Made by a program: the position numbers and the translations under genes
Notes under the pieces: generated by a model
The model's database searches: none
What the model was told of the DNA's origin: nothing
Seen by the model: the letters and a program-made list of their open reading frames with translations, nothing else
NCBI RefSeq assembly: GCF_030272895.1
Contig: NZ_JALRNF010000013.1
Span: 1-64,000, forward strand
Reading direction: 5' to 3'
From: Pseudomonas sp. BGr12
GTDB taxonomy: Bacteria; Pseudomonadota; Gammaproteobacteria; Pseudomonadales; Pseudomonadaceae
DNA length: 64,000 nt
Shown: piece after piece, positions 1-9,253 of the stretch
Layout: every line of letters starts with the position of its first letter
Numbering within the stretch: position 1 is the first letter of the stretch

Positions 1-134
1 GGGGCGGGTGTGATGGGCCGGGGGGGGCGGGGGCGCCCGCCCCGGGGCCACCCGCCGCGTGGGCGGGTCTGTGGGGGCCCCCGCGCGGGGCACCCCCGCA
101 CCTCCCGTTGGCGGGGGCTGGCCCCGCGATGCAT
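1..134. other. G/C-homopolymer-rich window edge, probably low-quality sequence
   Basis: The first ~110 bases are almost entirely runs of G and C, unlike anything else in the window. From about 110 the sequence becomes normal and contains 'GGCCCCGCGATGC', which resembles the end of the REP palindromes found elsewhere here. The likeliest reading is the error-rich end of a contig that broke in a REP element. I see no gene in it. This is inference from composition only. Confidence 0.55.
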
Positions 135-1352
135 TCAGGCCGCGATCAAGCCATCGGCCTTGAGCAAGCTCTCCAGGCAATGTTCCCTGACCCCGTAGAA
201 TTCCTTCAACTGCCGGATCTTCTCCAGCAGCGCCGCCGAATCCCCTGGCGCCTGGCGCTTGACCGCCAAAATCATCTTGTTCTTGTTGGTGTGCTCCAGC
301 GAAATGAACTCGAACACCTTGGTCTCATAACCACAGGCCTCCAGGTACAGCGCGCGCAAGCTGTCGGTGAGCATTTCGGCCTGCTGGCCCAGGTGCAGCC
401 CGTACTGCAGCATCGGCTTGAGCAGGCCCGGGCTGTGCAGCTGCGGACGGATCTGCTTGTGGCAGCACGGCGAGCACATGATGATCGCCGCACCACAGCG
501 AATGCCGGTATGAATCGCATAATCAGTGGCGATGTCGCAGGCATGCAGGGCGATCATCACCTCGATGGCGCTGGGCACCACACTGCGCACGTCGCCACAT
601 TCGAATACCAGCCCCGGATGCTCCAGGCGCCCGGCGGCTGCATTGCACAAATCGACCATGTCCTTGCGCAGCTCGACCCCGGTCACCTGGGCCTCGCGCT
701 GCAGGGTGTTGCGCAGGTAGTCGTGGATGGCGAAGGTCAGGTAGCCCTTGCCCGACCCGAAGTCGGCCACCCGCACCGGCTGATCAGCTGCCAGCGGCGC
801 GGTGTTGAGGGCATGGGAAAACACTTCGATGAACTTGTTGATCTGCTTCCACTTGCGCGACATGGCCGGGATCAGCGCTTGCTGCTTGTCGGTCACGCCC
901 AGGTCGTGGAGGAACGGCCGGCTCAGCTCCAGGTAGCGCTTTTTCTCCCGGTCATGTTCTCCCGCGGGTGCCTCAAGCGCCTGCTTCACCGCGTTGCGGT
1001 GCAGCATCGGCTTGCCCTTCTTGCTGAACTCCAGCTGCGCTTCGTCACTCAGGCTCAGCAGGTGGGCATTGCGAAACGAGCCAGGCAACAACTCGGCCAC
1101 CAGGGCCAGGGCTTCGTCATTGGGCAGGTTACGGGTGATATCGCGGGTCTGGTAGCGGTAGACCAGCGACAGGCACGGCTGGCCCTTGACCGTCAGCGGC
1201 TTGGCGATGATCCGCTGCAAGGCTTCTTCGCTGCCGACATGGCGCGCCAGCACCAGCTTGATCAGGGCGTTCTGTTGCAGGCTGGTGGCGAGCAGGCTCA
1301 AAAACTGCGCACGGGCATCCGGCGCGGCCTGGGCGGTAAGGGTATCGGACAT
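135..1352 (-). CDS. Class I SAM-dependent methyltransferase
   Basis: A 405-residue protein with a Rossmann-type methyltransferase core in its C-terminal half. The glycine-rich SAM-binding motif I is visible as 'VRVADFGSGKGYLTFAIHDY' around residues 192-211, followed by an acidic 'GVELRKDMVD' strand end. The N-terminal half (about 1-180) has no motif I recognise. A later Cys-rich segment 'CGAAIIMCSPCCHKQI' could be a metal or substrate site. The substrate cannot be told from sequence; an RNA-modifying or small-molecule enzyme are both possible. It stands alone, with about 105 bp separating it from the TPM operon. Family assignment is firm, function is not. Confidence 0.8.
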   Translation of the reverse strand: MSDTLTAQAAPDARAQFLSLLATSLQQNALIKLVLARHVGSEEALQRIIAKPLTVKGQPCLSLVYRYQTRDITRNLPNDEALALVAELLPGSFRNAHLLSLSDEAQLEFSKKGKPMLHRNAVKQALEAPAGEHDREKKRYLELSRPFLHDLGVTDKQQALIPAMSRKWKQINKFIEVFSHALNTAPLAADQPVRVADFGSGKGYLTFAIHDYLRNTLQREAQVTGVELRKDMVDLCNAAAGRLEHPGLVFECGDVRSVVPSAIEVMIALHACDIATDYAIHTGIRCGAAIIMCSPCCHKQIRPQLHSPGLLKPMLQYGLHLGQQAEMLTDSLRALYLEACGYETKVFEFISLEHTNKNKMILAVKRQAPGDSAALLEKIRQLKEFYGVREHCLESLLKADGLIAA

Positions 1353-1457
1353 CGGGAGTGGGTGCCTCGGGTTGCGAAGGGAGCGGCTGGGCGCAATGCC
1401 GGCATTTTACGTGGATGACTGCCCCGCGCCCAGCTTTTGTCGATCAGCGCCTGGGGC

Positions 1458-2075
1458 TCAACGCAGCACCACCAGACGGTTGGGCAGCTCATTGCGCTCA
1501 TGGGTCAGGGGCACGTGCTGGCTGAGCAAGCGGCCACTGGCCTCGATGCAATCGACGAAGCCCTGCAGGGTCTGGCCCTTGCGCACCTGCTCGGTAAACC
1601 GCTGGACGATGTCATCCCACACATGGTTGCCCAGGTGCCGGGCAATGCCCTCGTCGACGAGGATTTCCACATAGCGCTCGGCCTCGCTGACGAAAATCAG
1701 CACACCGGTGCCGCCAACCGTGTGGTGCAGGTTCTGTTCGAGAAACTGCCGCCGGGCCAGGTTGGAGGCTCGCCAGTGGCGCACCGCGCGCGGGATCAGG
1801 CGCGTGGTCAGGCGCGGAATGCGAAACAGCAGGCTCAGGACAATGAAGGTCAGCCACTGGGCAATCAACAGGCTGTCGACGCTCAGCCAGCTGCCCAGGT
1901 AATGGACCATGCCGGGCACCAGCAAGGCCAGCAGGCTGGCCCAGAGCAAAGGGATGTAGGCATAGTCGTCGGCACGACTGGCCAGTACCGTGACCAGTTC
2001 GGCATCGGTATGGCGCTCGACCTGAGCAATGGCTTCGGCCACCTGGCGCTGTTCGTATTCACTGAGCAAAGTCAT
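1458..2075 (-). CDS. TPM-domain membrane protein
   Basis: A 205-residue protein. The N-terminus 'LLSEYEQRQVAEAIAQVERHTDAELVTVLASRADDYAYIPL' followed by hydrophobic stretches at about 45-65 and 75-95 is characteristic of the TPM (Psb32/YgcG-like) family. A soluble C-terminal part contains 'FVSEAERYVEILVDEGIARHL'-like residues typical of the fold. It is the third gene of a minus-strand operon lemA - TPM - TPM, 27 bp after the second gene. The family is linked in the literature to membrane-protein quality control, but the bacterial role is poorly defined; the function here is inferred from family only. Confidence 0.75.
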   Translation of the reverse strand: MTLLSEYEQRQVAEAIAQVERHTDAELVTVLASRADDYAYIPLLWASLLALLVPGMVHYLGSWLSVDSLLIAQWLTFIVLSLLFRIPRLTTRLIPRAVRHWRASNLARRQFLEQNLHHTVGGTGVLIFVSEAERYVEILVDEGIARHLGNHVWDDIVQRFTEQVRKGQTLQGFVDCIEASGRLLSQHVPLTHERNELPNRLVVLR

Positions 2076-2102
2076 GCACTGGGGTTCTCGTTGATTGTCG
2101 TT

Positions 2103-2861
2103 CTACCAGCCACCCGACGATCCGCCACCGCCGAAACCGCCGCCACCGCCACTGAAGCCACCGCCGCCTCCACCGCCACCGAAGCCGCCATAGCCACCGC
2201 CAAAGCCGCCCATCCCGCCCATCCCGCCCCTGCCACCCCGCCCGCCTCCGCCGAGGCCCAGGGACTGCCCGGCGAACACCAGGATGATGAGCAGCACGAA
2301 CAGGCCCACGGCCCAGGCCGGCGCCCCCTCGTCGGCCGGGCTGCCCGCAGCCCGCGACGGCTCGGCCAGCGGATTGCCGCCCAGCACCTGGAGGATCGCC
2401 GCCGTGCCCTGGACGATGCCCAGGCTGAACTCGCCACGGCGAAAGGCCGGGGTGATGATGCCATTGATGATCACCGAGGCCTGGGCGTCGGTCAGGCGCT
2501 CTTCGAGCCCGTAGCCCACCTCGATACGCAACTTGCGCTCACGCGGTGCGACGATCAGCAAGGCGCCGTTGTCCTTGCCCTTCTGGCCAATGCCCCAGTG
2601 GCGCCCGAGCTGGAAACCGAAGTCTTCGATGGGCAGCCCCTGCAGATCGTTCAGGGTTACCACCACAACCTGCTCGCCAGTCGCCTGCTCATGGGCGCTG
2701 AGCATGCGCTCGAGCTGGCTGCGGCTGCCGTTGTCGAGCAGGCCGGCGTTGTCCACCACCCGCCCGGTGAGGGCCGGGAAGCTCGGCTCGGCCCGCAGCG
2801 GCGTGACGATCAGCAGCGCCAGCAACAGCGCCAGCAACAGCGCCAGGTGGACCAGGCGCAT
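2103..2861 (-). CDS. YgcG-family TPM protein with glycine-rich C-terminus
   Basis: A 252-residue exported or anchored protein: signal peptide or anchor at about 1-24, a TPM domain at about 30-150 ('TGRVVDNAGLLDNGSRSQLE' opening, 'VGYGLEERLTDAQA' near its end), one transmembrane segment at about 183-203, then a tail of about 40 residues made almost only of Gly with Phe, Ser and Met, ending '...GGGSSGGW'. The Gly-rich tail after a membrane helix is common in YgcG homologues. Its start codon overlaps the lemA stop (TGATG), so the two are translationally coupled. Confidence 0.85.
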   Translation of the reverse strand: MRLVHLALLLALLLALLIVTPLRAEPSFPALTGRVVDNAGLLDNGSRSQLERMLSAHEQATGEQVVVVTLNDLQGLPIEDFGFQLGRHWGIGQKGKDNGALLIVAPRERKLRIEVGYGLEERLTDAQASVIINGIITPAFRRGEFSLGIVQGTAAILQVLGGNPLAEPSRAAGSPADEGAPAWAVGLFVLLIILVFAGQSLGLGGGGRGGRGGMGGMGGFGGGYGGFGGGGGGGGFSGGGGGFGGGGSSGGW

Positions 2862-3463
2862 CAGAACTTCACTTCAGGGGCTTTGTCGGCATCGCTGGCC
2901 GTGGCCTCGAAGTTCTCCCGCAGCGGCAGGCTGCTGTACATCAGGCTGTGCCACAGGCGCCCGGGGAAGGTTCGGATCTCGGTGTTGTAGCGCTGCACGG
3001 CGGCGATGAAATCCTTGCGCGCCACGGCAATGCGGTTCTCGGTGCCCTCGAGCTGCGACTGCAGGGCGAGGAAGTTCTGGTTCGATTTCAGGTCCGGGTA
3101 GCGCTCGGAGACCACCATCAACCGGCTCAGCGCCCCGGTCAGCTGCGACTGGGCCTGCTGGAACTGCTGCAGCTTCTGCGGATCGTCCAGGGTGCTGGCA
3201 TCGACCTGGATCGAGGTGGCCTTGGCGCGCGCTTCGATGACCGCGGTCAGGGTTTCCTGTTCCTGTTTGGCATAGCCTTTGACGGTTTCCACCAGGTTGG
3301 GAATCAGGTCGGCACGGCGCTGGTACTGGTTCTGCACCTGGGCCCAGGCGGCCTTGACCTGTTCGTCGTAGTTGGGAATGTTGTTGATACCGCAGCCGGC
3401 CAGCAGGCTGCCAAGCATCAGCAACAGCCACAGCCTCACGCCCTTGAACTGGATTACCTGCAT
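2861..3463 (-). CDS. lemA: LemA family lipoprotein
   Basis: A 200-residue protein with a lipoprotein signal (lipobox 'LLAGC' at about 20-24) and the long helical LemA domain. The hallmarks 'NYDEQVKAAWAQVQNQYQRR' and 'DLIPNLVETVKGYAKQE' are both present. It is the first gene of the lemA-TPM-TPM operon and faces bglX divergently across a gap of about 184 bp. LemA and TPM/YgcG proteins are often encoded together; the complex they form is not characterised. Confidence 0.9.
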   Translation of the reverse strand: MQVIQFKGVRLWLLLMLGSLLAGCGINNIPNYDEQVKAAWAQVQNQYQRRADLIPNLVETVKGYAKQEQETLTAVIEARAKATSIQVDASTLDDPQKLQQFQQAQSQLTGALSRLMVVSERYPDLKSNQNFLALQSQLEGTENRIAVARKDFIAAVQRYNTEIRTFPGRLWHSLMYSSLPLRENFEATASDADKAPEVKF

Positions 3464-3647
3464 AGTTGCCGCGCTCCTTGATCAGCGTAAATCACTGTAG
3501 ATGAGGCATAATCCGCCACCGTCGCTGGATCGTGACAGCCCAATCGGCTAAAAGATGCCCCAGCAAACTACAACAATAGCCGCTTCCCCAATTTCGGCCG
3601 GGCAGTATCACCGTGAACACTGCCGAGCGCCTCGAGAACTGAACTTA

Positions 3648-5942
3648 ATGAACAAGCTGTGTTTGCTGGGCCTTCTTGTCAGCCTGGCCAGTCAATCGGC
3701 GATTGCCGACACCCCCGCTGCTGCCCCGCTGAAGGATAAACAGGCGTTTATCGCCGACTTGCTCAAGCAGATGACCCTGGACGAGAAGATCGGCCAGTTG
3801 CGCCTGATCAGCATCGGCCCGGAAATGCCCCGGGAGATGATCCGCAAGGAAATCGCCGCCGGCCGCATCGGTGGCACCTTCAACTCGATCACCCGCGCCG
3901 AGAACCGTCCGATGCAGGACGCGGCGGGCAACAGCCGCCTGAAGATCCCGATGTTCTTCGCCTACGACGTGATCCACGGCCACCGCACCATTTTCCCGAT
4001 CAGCCTGGGCCTGGCCGCCAGCTGGGACATGGACGCCATCGCCACGGTCGGCCGGGTTTCGGCGCTGGAAGCGGCTTCCGACGGCATCGACATGACCTTC
4101 GCACCGATGGTCGATATCGCCCGCGACCCGCGCTGGGGCCGCACCAGTGAAGGCTTCGGCGAAGACACCTACCTGGTCTCGCGCATTTCCAAGGTCATGG
4201 TCGAATCCTTCCAGGGCAAGAGCCCGGCCGAGGCCACCAGCCTGATGGCCAGCGTCAAGCACTTCGCCCTGTACGGCGCGGTGGAAGGCGGTCGCGACTA
4301 CAACACCGTCGACATGAGCCCGAGCAAGATGTTCAACGACTACCTGCCGCCCTACCGCGCCGCCATCGATGCCGGCGCCGGTGGCGTAATGGTCGCCCTG
4401 AACTCGATCAACGGCGTGCCGGCCACCTCCAACACCTGGCTGATGAACGACCTGCTGCGCAAGGAATGGGGCTTCAAGGGCGTGACCGTGAGTGACCACG
4501 GCGCGATCGGCGAGCTGGTGCGCCACGGCGTGGCCCGCGATGGCCGTGAAGCGGCAACCCTGGCGATCAAGGCCGGCATCGACCTGAGCATGAACGACTC
4601 GCTGTACGGCGAAGAGCTGGCCAGCCTGCTCAAGGCCGGCAAGGTCGACCAGGCCGACATCGACAATGCCGTGCGCGAAGTGCTCGGCGCCAAATACGAC
4701 ATGGGCCTGTTCGCCGACCCGTACGTGCGTATCGGCAAGGCCAGCGAAGACCCGGCCGACACCTACGCCGACAACCGCCTGCACCGCGCCGAGGCCCGTG
4801 ATGTGGCACGCCGCAGCCTGGTGCTGCTGGAAAACCGCGAACAGACCCTGCCACTGAAAAAAGCCGGCACCATCGCCCTGGTCGGCCCATTGGCCGACGC
4901 GCCGATCGACATGATGGGCAGCTGGGCCGCCGCCGGCCGTCCGCACCAGTCGGTCACCGTGCGCGAAGGCATGCGCCAGGCCCTGGGCGACAAGGCCAAG
5001 GTGATCTACGCCAAGGGCTCCAATGTCACCCATGACAAGGCGATCCTCGATTACCTGAACTTCCTCAACTTCGATGCCCCGGAAATCGTCGACGATCCAC
5101 GCCCCGCCGCCGTGCTGATCGACGAAGCGGTCAAGGCCGCCCGCCAGTCCGACGTGGTGGTGGCCGTGGTCGGCGAGTCCCGTGGCATGTCCCACGAGTC
5201 TTCCAGCCGCACCACCCTGGAAATCCCGGCGGCCCAGCGTGAGCTGATCAAGGCCCTGAAGGCCACCGGCAAGCCGCTGGTACTGGTGCTGATGAACGGC
5301 CGTCCGCTGTCGCTGGCCTGGGAGCGCGAACAGGCCGATGCCATCCTGGAAACCTGGTTCAGCGGTACCGAAGGCGGCAATGCCATTGCCGACGTGCTGT
5401 TCGGCGACTACAACCCGTCCGGCAAGCTGGCGATCACCTTCCCACGCTCGGTCGGGCAGATCCCGATGTACTACAACCACCTGAGCATCGGTCGCCCGTT
5501 CACCCCGGGCAAGCCTGGCAACTACACCTCGCAGTACTTCGAGGAGCCCAACGGCCCGCTCTACCCCTTCGGTTACGGCCTGAGCTACAGCGACTTCAGC
5601 CTGTCGCCAGTGACCCTGTCGAGCAAGACCCTGAAAAAGGGCCAGACCCTCGAAGCCAGCGTGCGCGTGAAGAACACCGGCAAGCGTGACGGCGAGACCG
5701 TGGTACAGCTGTACCTGCAAGACATCGCCGCGTCCATGAGCCGGCCGGTGAAGGAGTTGAAGAACTTCCAGAAAGTCATGCTCAAGGCCGGCGAAGAGCG
5801 CACCGTGCGCTTCCAGATCAGCGAGGATGACCTGAAGTTCTACAATAACCAGCTTAAATGGGCAGCCGAGCCGGGCGAGTTCAACGTTCAGGTCGGACTG
5901 GACTCCCAGGCGGTGCAGCAACAGCGTTTCGAACTGCTGTAA
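3648..5942 (+). CDS. bglX: Periplasmic beta-glucosidase BglX, glycoside hydrolase family 3
   Basis: The ATG at 3648 is chosen because it begins a good signal peptide (MNKLCLLGLLVSLASQSAIA, cut before DTP); the frame is open another 31 codons upstream without a signal. The mature protein has the GH3 N-terminal TIM barrel (to about residue 370), with the nucleophile Asp in 'GVTVSDHGAI' and the substrate loop 'SVKHFALYGA'. The C-terminal alpha/beta sandwich and a fibronectin-III-like domain ('LSPVTLSSKTLKKGQTLEAS' onward) follow. Length (764 residues) is normal for BglX. It hydrolyses terminal beta-linked glucose from oligosaccharides in the periplasm. It lies just upstream of the mifS-like gene, separated by a hairpin. 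Confidence 0.95.
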   Translation: MNKLCLLGLLVSLASQSAIADTPAAAPLKDKQAFIADLLKQMTLDEKIGQLRLISIGPEMPREMIRKEIAAGRIGGTFNSITRAENRPMQDAAGNSRLKIPMFFAYDVIHGHRTIFPISLGLAASWDMDAIATVGRVSALEAASDGIDMTFAPMVDIARDPRWGRTSEGFGEDTYLVSRISKVMVESFQGKSPAEATSLMASVKHFALYGAVEGGRDYNTVDMSPSKMFNDYLPPYRAAIDAGAGGVMVALNSINGVPATSNTWLMNDLLRKEWGFKGVTVSDHGAIGELVRHGVARDGREAATLAIKAGIDLSMNDSLYGEELASLLKAGKVDQADIDNAVREVLGAKYDMGLFADPYVRIGKASEDPADTYADNRLHRAEARDVARRSLVLLENREQTLPLKKAGTIALVGPLADAPIDMMGSWAAAGRPHQSVTVREGMRQALGDKAKVIYAKGSNVTHDKAILDYLNFLNFDAPEIVDDPRPAAVLIDEAVKAARQSDVVVAVVGESRGMSHESSSRTTLEIPAAQRELIKALKATGKPLVLVLMNGRPLSLAWEREQADAILETWFSGTEGGNAIADVLFGDYNPSGKLAITFPRSVGQIPMYYNHLSIGRPFTPGKPGNYTSQYFEEPNGPLYPFGYGLSYSDFSLSPVTLSSKTLKKGQTLEASVRVKNTGKRDGETVVQLYLQDIAASMSRPVKELKNFQKVMLKAGEERTVRFQISEDDLKFYNNQLKWAAEPGEFNVQVGLDSQAVQQQRFELL

Positions 5943-5955
5943 GCCATGCTTCAAG

Positions 5956-5980
5956 GGGAGGCCAGGAGGCCTCCCCCTTT
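5956..5980 (+). terminator. Hairpin between bglX and the sensor kinase gene
   Basis: Perfect 9-bp stem GGGGAGGCC / GGCCTCCCC with loop AGGA, followed by CTTT. It lies 14 bp after the bglX stop and 19 bp before the next ATG. The short T-run suggests a weak or partial terminator that may set the bglX to mifS expression ratio. Confidence 0.5.
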
Positions 5981-5995
5981 GCCGGGACCCGCACC

Positions 5996-7747
5996 ATGCC
6001 TTTTTCCTTCCGCGCCCTGCGTCTGGGCCTGATCGTATTCTTCATTCTCGCCGGCACGCTGTTCAGCGCCGGTTGGGCCATGCACCACGCCCAGCGCCAG
6101 GCGATGGTCGAAGACGCCGGCCGCGCCAGCCAGCAACTGGACCTGTACGCCAACTCGCTGCACACCCTGATCGAGCGCTACCGCGCCCTGCCCGCCGTGC
6201 TGGCCCTGGACCCGGAACTGGTCAGCGCCTTGCGCGGCCCGGTCAACGGCCCGGTCCAGGACGCCCTGAACCGCAAGCTCGAACGCATCAACGGCGCGGC
6301 CAATTCCTCGACCCTGGAGCTGCTCGACCGCACCGGCCTTGCCGTGGCCGCCAGCAACTGGCGCCTGCCCAGTACCTACGTCGGTTCCAACTACGGCTTT
6401 CGCCCCTACTTCAAGCAGACCCGCAGCCAGGGCAGCGGGCGTTTCTATGCCGTGGGCGTGACCAGCGGCGTGCCGGGCTACTTTCTCTCCAGCGCGGTAC
6501 TGGACGAGCACAGCCGCTTTCTTGGCGCCATGGTGGTCAAGCTGGAGTTTCCCGAGCTTGAGCGCGAATGGCGCCAGGGCAGCGATATCCTGCTGGTCAG
6601 CGACGCCCGCGGAATCATCTTCATCGCCAACCAGGACGGCTGGCGTTACCGCGAACTCAAGCCGCTGAGCAGCGCCGACCGTGCCGAGCTGGCCGCCACC
6701 CGCCAGTACGACAAGCAACCGCTGGTGCCATTGCAACACCAGGTGCTCAGCCGCTTCGATGACAACAGCCACCTGATGCGCGTCCAGGGCCCCGAGGGCA
6801 GCACCGACTACCTGTGGGAAAGCCTGCCGCTGGAAGCCGAAGGCTGGACCTTGCACCTGCTGCGCAAACCACAGGTCAGCGACGACGGTCGCAATGCCGC
6901 CCTGGCCGCGGCGGCGGTGTGGTTGAGCCTGGTGTTCGCCCTGCTGTTCATCAGCCAGCGCCTGCGCCTGGCCCGCCTGCGCCAGCGCAGCCGGCAAGAG
7001 CTGGAGCGCCTGGTCGAGGCCCGCACCCGCGACCTGCGCACCGCCCAGGAAGGCCTGGTGCAATCGGCCAAGCTCGCCGCCCTGGGGCAGATGTCGGCGG
7101 CCCTGGCCCACGAGATCAACCAGCCCCTGACCACCCAGCGCATGCAACTGGCGACCCTGCGCCTGCTGCTCGACAACCAGCGCTACGATGAGGCGCGCAA
7201 GGCCCTGGAGCCGCTGGAACAGATGCTGACGCGCATGGCGGCACTCACCGGCCACCTCAAGACCTTCGCCCGCAACAGCCCCAGCGGCCTGCGCGAGCGC
7301 CTGGACCTGGCCACCGTGGTCGACCAGGCCTTGCAACTGCTCGAAGCGCGGATCCGCGCCGAGCAGGTGGACGTCGCCCTGTACCTGGCCCGACCGGCCT
7401 GGGTGCGCGGCGACGCCATCCGCCTGGAACAGGTGCTGATCAACCTGTTGCGCAATGCCCTGGATGCCATGGCCGGGAAAACCTTCAGGCGCCTGGAAAT
7501 CCGCATCGAAATCGACGCCGATCAGTGGCGCCTGAGCGTACTGGACAGCGGCGGCGGTATTGCCGCCGAACACCTGGCCAGCGTCTTCGACCCGTTCTTT
7601 ACCACCAAGCCTGTGGGCGAAGGCCTGGGGCTGGGGCTGGCGATATCCTATGGCATCATTCACGAAGCCGGCGGACGCCTTGCAGTCGACAACCAGCCAG
7701 GCGGCGCCCGTTTCAGTCTTACCCTGCCCTGTGACCCGGAGCCCTGA
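5996..7747 (+). CDS. mifS: MifS/DctB-like sensor histidine kinase
   Basis: Starts at the ATG at 5996, which begins a membrane helix (about residues 8-29); the frame remains open upstream into bglX but that part is not plausible. 583 residues: TM1, a periplasmic double-Cache-type sensor region (about 30-298, including '[12 protein letters not shown]' as in DctB sensors), TM2 at about 300-321, a coiled linker, H-box '[10 protein letters not shown]' with the phospho-accepting His at about 372, N-box '[12 protein letters not shown]', and G-boxes 'DSGGG' and '[11 protein letters not shown]'. Its stop overlaps the start of the regulator gene (TGATG). The adjoining permease points to sensing of a C4/C5 dicarboxylate; alpha-ketoglutarate, as for P. 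aeruginosa MifS, is my inference from context. Confidence 0.85.
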   Translation: MPFSFRALRLGLIVFFILAGTLFSAGWAMHHAQRQAMVEDAGRASQQLDLYANSLHTLIERYRALPAVLALDPELVSALRGPVNGPVQDALNRKLERINGAANSSTLELLDRTGLAVAASNWRLPSTYVGSNYGFRPYFKQTRSQGSGRFYAVGVTSGVPGYFLSSAVLDEHSRFLGAMVVKLEFPELEREWRQGSDILLVSDARGIIFIANQDGWRYRELKPLSSADRAELAATRQYDKQPLVPLQHQVLSRFDDNSHLMRVQGPEGSTDYLWESLPLEAEGWTLHLLRKPQVSDDGRNAALAAAAVWLSLVFALLFISQRLRLARLRQRSRQELERLVEARTRDLRTAQEGLVQSAKLAALGQMSAALAHEINQPLTTQRMQLATLRLLLDNQRYDEARKALEPLEQMLTRMAALTGHLKTFARNSPSGLRERLDLATVVDQALQLLEARIRAEQVDVALYLARPAWVRGDAIRLEQVLINLLRNALDAMAGKTFRRLEIRIEIDADQWRLSVLDSGGGIAAEHLASVFDPFFTTKPVGEGLGLGLAISYGIIHEAGGRLAVDNQPGGARFSLTLPCDPEP

Positions 7748-9081
7748 TGTTGAATTCGGTAATGGTCGTCGATGATGAAGCCAGCATCCGCACGGCGGTC
7801 GAGCAATGGCTGAGCCTGTCCGGCTTCGAGGTGCAGCTGTTCAGCCGCGCCGAAGAATGCCTGGCGCAGCTGCCCGAGCATTTTCCCGGGGTGATCCTCA
7901 GCGACGTGCGCATGCCCGGTATGGATGGCCTGCAGCTGCTGGAGCAACTGCAGGCGCGCGATGCCGACCTGCCAGTGATCCTGTTGACTGGCCACGGCGA
8001 TGTACCCATGGCGGTCGAGGCCATGCGCAACGGCGCCTACGACTTCCTTGAAAAGCCGTTCAGCCCCGAGGCCCTGCTGGGCAGCCTGCGCCGCGCCCTG
8101 GAAAAGCGCCAGCTGGTGCTGGAGAACCGTCGCCTGCATGAACAGGCCGATCTCAAGGCACGCCTGGAGCTGAACCTGCTGGGCATGTCCCAGGGCATGC
8201 AGCAGCTGCGCCGGCAAGTGCTGGACCTCGCCAGCCTGCCGGTCAACGTATTGATCCGCGGCGAAACCGGCAGCGGCAAGGAACAGGTCGCGCGCTGCCT
8301 GCACGAATTCGGCCCGCGCGCGAGCAAGCCGTTCGTTGCCCTCAACTGCGCCGCGATTCCCGAGACCCTGTTCGAGGCCGAACTGTTCGGCCATGAGAGC
8401 GGCGCCTTCACCGGCGCCCAGGGCAAGCGCATCGGCAAGCTGGAATATGCCAACGGCGGCACGGTGTTCCTCGATGAAATCGAGAGCATGCCCCTGGCCC
8501 AGCAGGCCAAGCTGCTGCGTGTGCTGCAGGAGCAGAAACTGGAGCGCCTGGGGGCCAACCAGAGCATCGCGGTAGACTTGCGCATCATCGCCGCGACCAA
8601 GCCCGACCTGCTGGAAGAGGCCCGCGCCGGTCGCTTTCGCGAAGACCTGGCCTATCGCCTGAACGTCGCCGAACTGCGCCTGGCGCCCTTGCGCGAGCGG
8701 CGCGAAGACATCCCCCTGCTGTTCGAGCACTTCGCCCGCCAGGCCGCCGAGCGCGTCGGTCGTAGCGCCCCGCCGCTCAGCGGTGCGCAGCTGGGACGTC
8801 TGCTCAGCCACGACTGGCCCGGCAACGTCCGCGAACTGGCCAACGCCGGCGAGCGCCATGCCCTCGGGCTCGGCGCACCCGCCGTTGCCGAAGTGGAAAG
8901 TGGACAGTCGCTTGCCGCCCAGCAGGAAGCCTTCGAGGCCCAATGCCTGCGCGCCGCCCTGAGCCGGCACAAGGGTGAGATCAAGGCGGTCATGGAAGAA
9001 CTGCAGATTCCCCGCCGCACCCTCAATGAAAAAATGCAGCGCCACGGTCTGCAACGCGAAGACTTCCTCGGCGCGGACTGA
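7747..9081 (+). CDS. mifR: MifR-like NtrC-family sigma54-dependent response regulator
   Basis: 444 residues in three domains: receiver (phospho-acceptor Asp53 in 'ILSDVRMPGMDG'), AAA+ domain with Walker A 'GETGSGKE', the sigma54-contact loop 'GAFTGA' and Walker B 'GGTVFLDEIE', and a C-terminal Fis-type helix-turn-helix ('GEIKAVMEELQIPRRTLNEK'). It overlaps the sensor gene by one base. It should activate a -24/-12 promoter, and one is present upstream of the adjacent permease gene at 9178-9192. Assignment as MifR rather than DctD rests on the neighbouring alpha-ketoglutarate-type permease. Confidence 0.88.
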   Translation: MLNSVMVVDDEASIRTAVEQWLSLSGFEVQLFSRAEECLAQLPEHFPGVILSDVRMPGMDGLQLLEQLQARDADLPVILLTGHGDVPMAVEAMRNGAYDFLEKPFSPEALLGSLRRALEKRQLVLENRRLHEQADLKARLELNLLGMSQGMQQLRRQVLDLASLPVNVLIRGETGSGKEQVARCLHEFGPRASKPFVALNCAAIPETLFEAELFGHESGAFTGAQGKRIGKLEYANGGTVFLDEIESMPLAQQAKLLRVLQEQKLERLGANQSIAVDLRIIAATKPDLLEEARAGRFREDLAYRLNVAELRLAPLRERREDIPLLFEHFARQAAERVGRSAPPLSGAQLGRLLSHDWPGNVRELANAGERHALGLGAPAVAEVESGQSLAAQQEAFEAQCLRAALSRHKGEIKAVMEELQIPRRTLNEKMQRHGLQREDFLGAD

Positions 9082-9094
9082 CCCAATAAGCGGA

Positions 9095-9129
9095 AATCCG
9101 CCTATCAGCAATCGAGCGATAGGCGGATT
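9095..9129. promoter_or_regulatory. 12-bp inverted repeat upstream of the permease promoter
   Basis: Perfect arms AATCCGCCTATC (9095-9106) and GATAGGCGGATT (9118-9129) separated by 11 bp. A further small dyad, GCGGA-AA-TCCGC, overlaps the left arm. The distance to the -24 element (about 50-85 bp) suits an upstream activator site for a sigma54 regulator such as MifR. It also lies 13 bp after the mifR stop, so a terminator role is possible, but no T-run follows it. Confidence 0.55.
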
Positions 9130-9177
9130 ATTGCTCATCAATTCAAGCAAACCCCTCTAGACCGGGCCTTCCGAACC

Positions 9178-9193
9178 TGGCACAGCTCCTGCT
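9178..9193 (+). promoter_or_regulatory. Sigma54 (-24/-12) promoter of the alpha-ketoglutarate permease gene
   Basis: TGGCAC-AGCTCC-TGCT: the invariant GG (9179-9180) and GC (9191-9192) are exactly 10 bp apart, and the -24 box matches TGGCAC fully. The -12 box is CTGCT against consensus TTGCW. Predicted transcription start is near 9204, about 50 bp before the chosen ATG. Confidence 0.75.
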
Positions 9194-9253
9194 ATAGCCC
9201 TGGCAGGCTGCGTTTCGGCGCGCTCCACAAAAACAACTATGAAGGTCCCTTCG

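Noticed and set aside
3645..5954. Minus-strand open frame of 769 codons opposite bglX
   Set aside because: Shadow of bglX caused by high GC at third codon positions; the plus-strand product is a clear GH3 enzyme with signal peptide.
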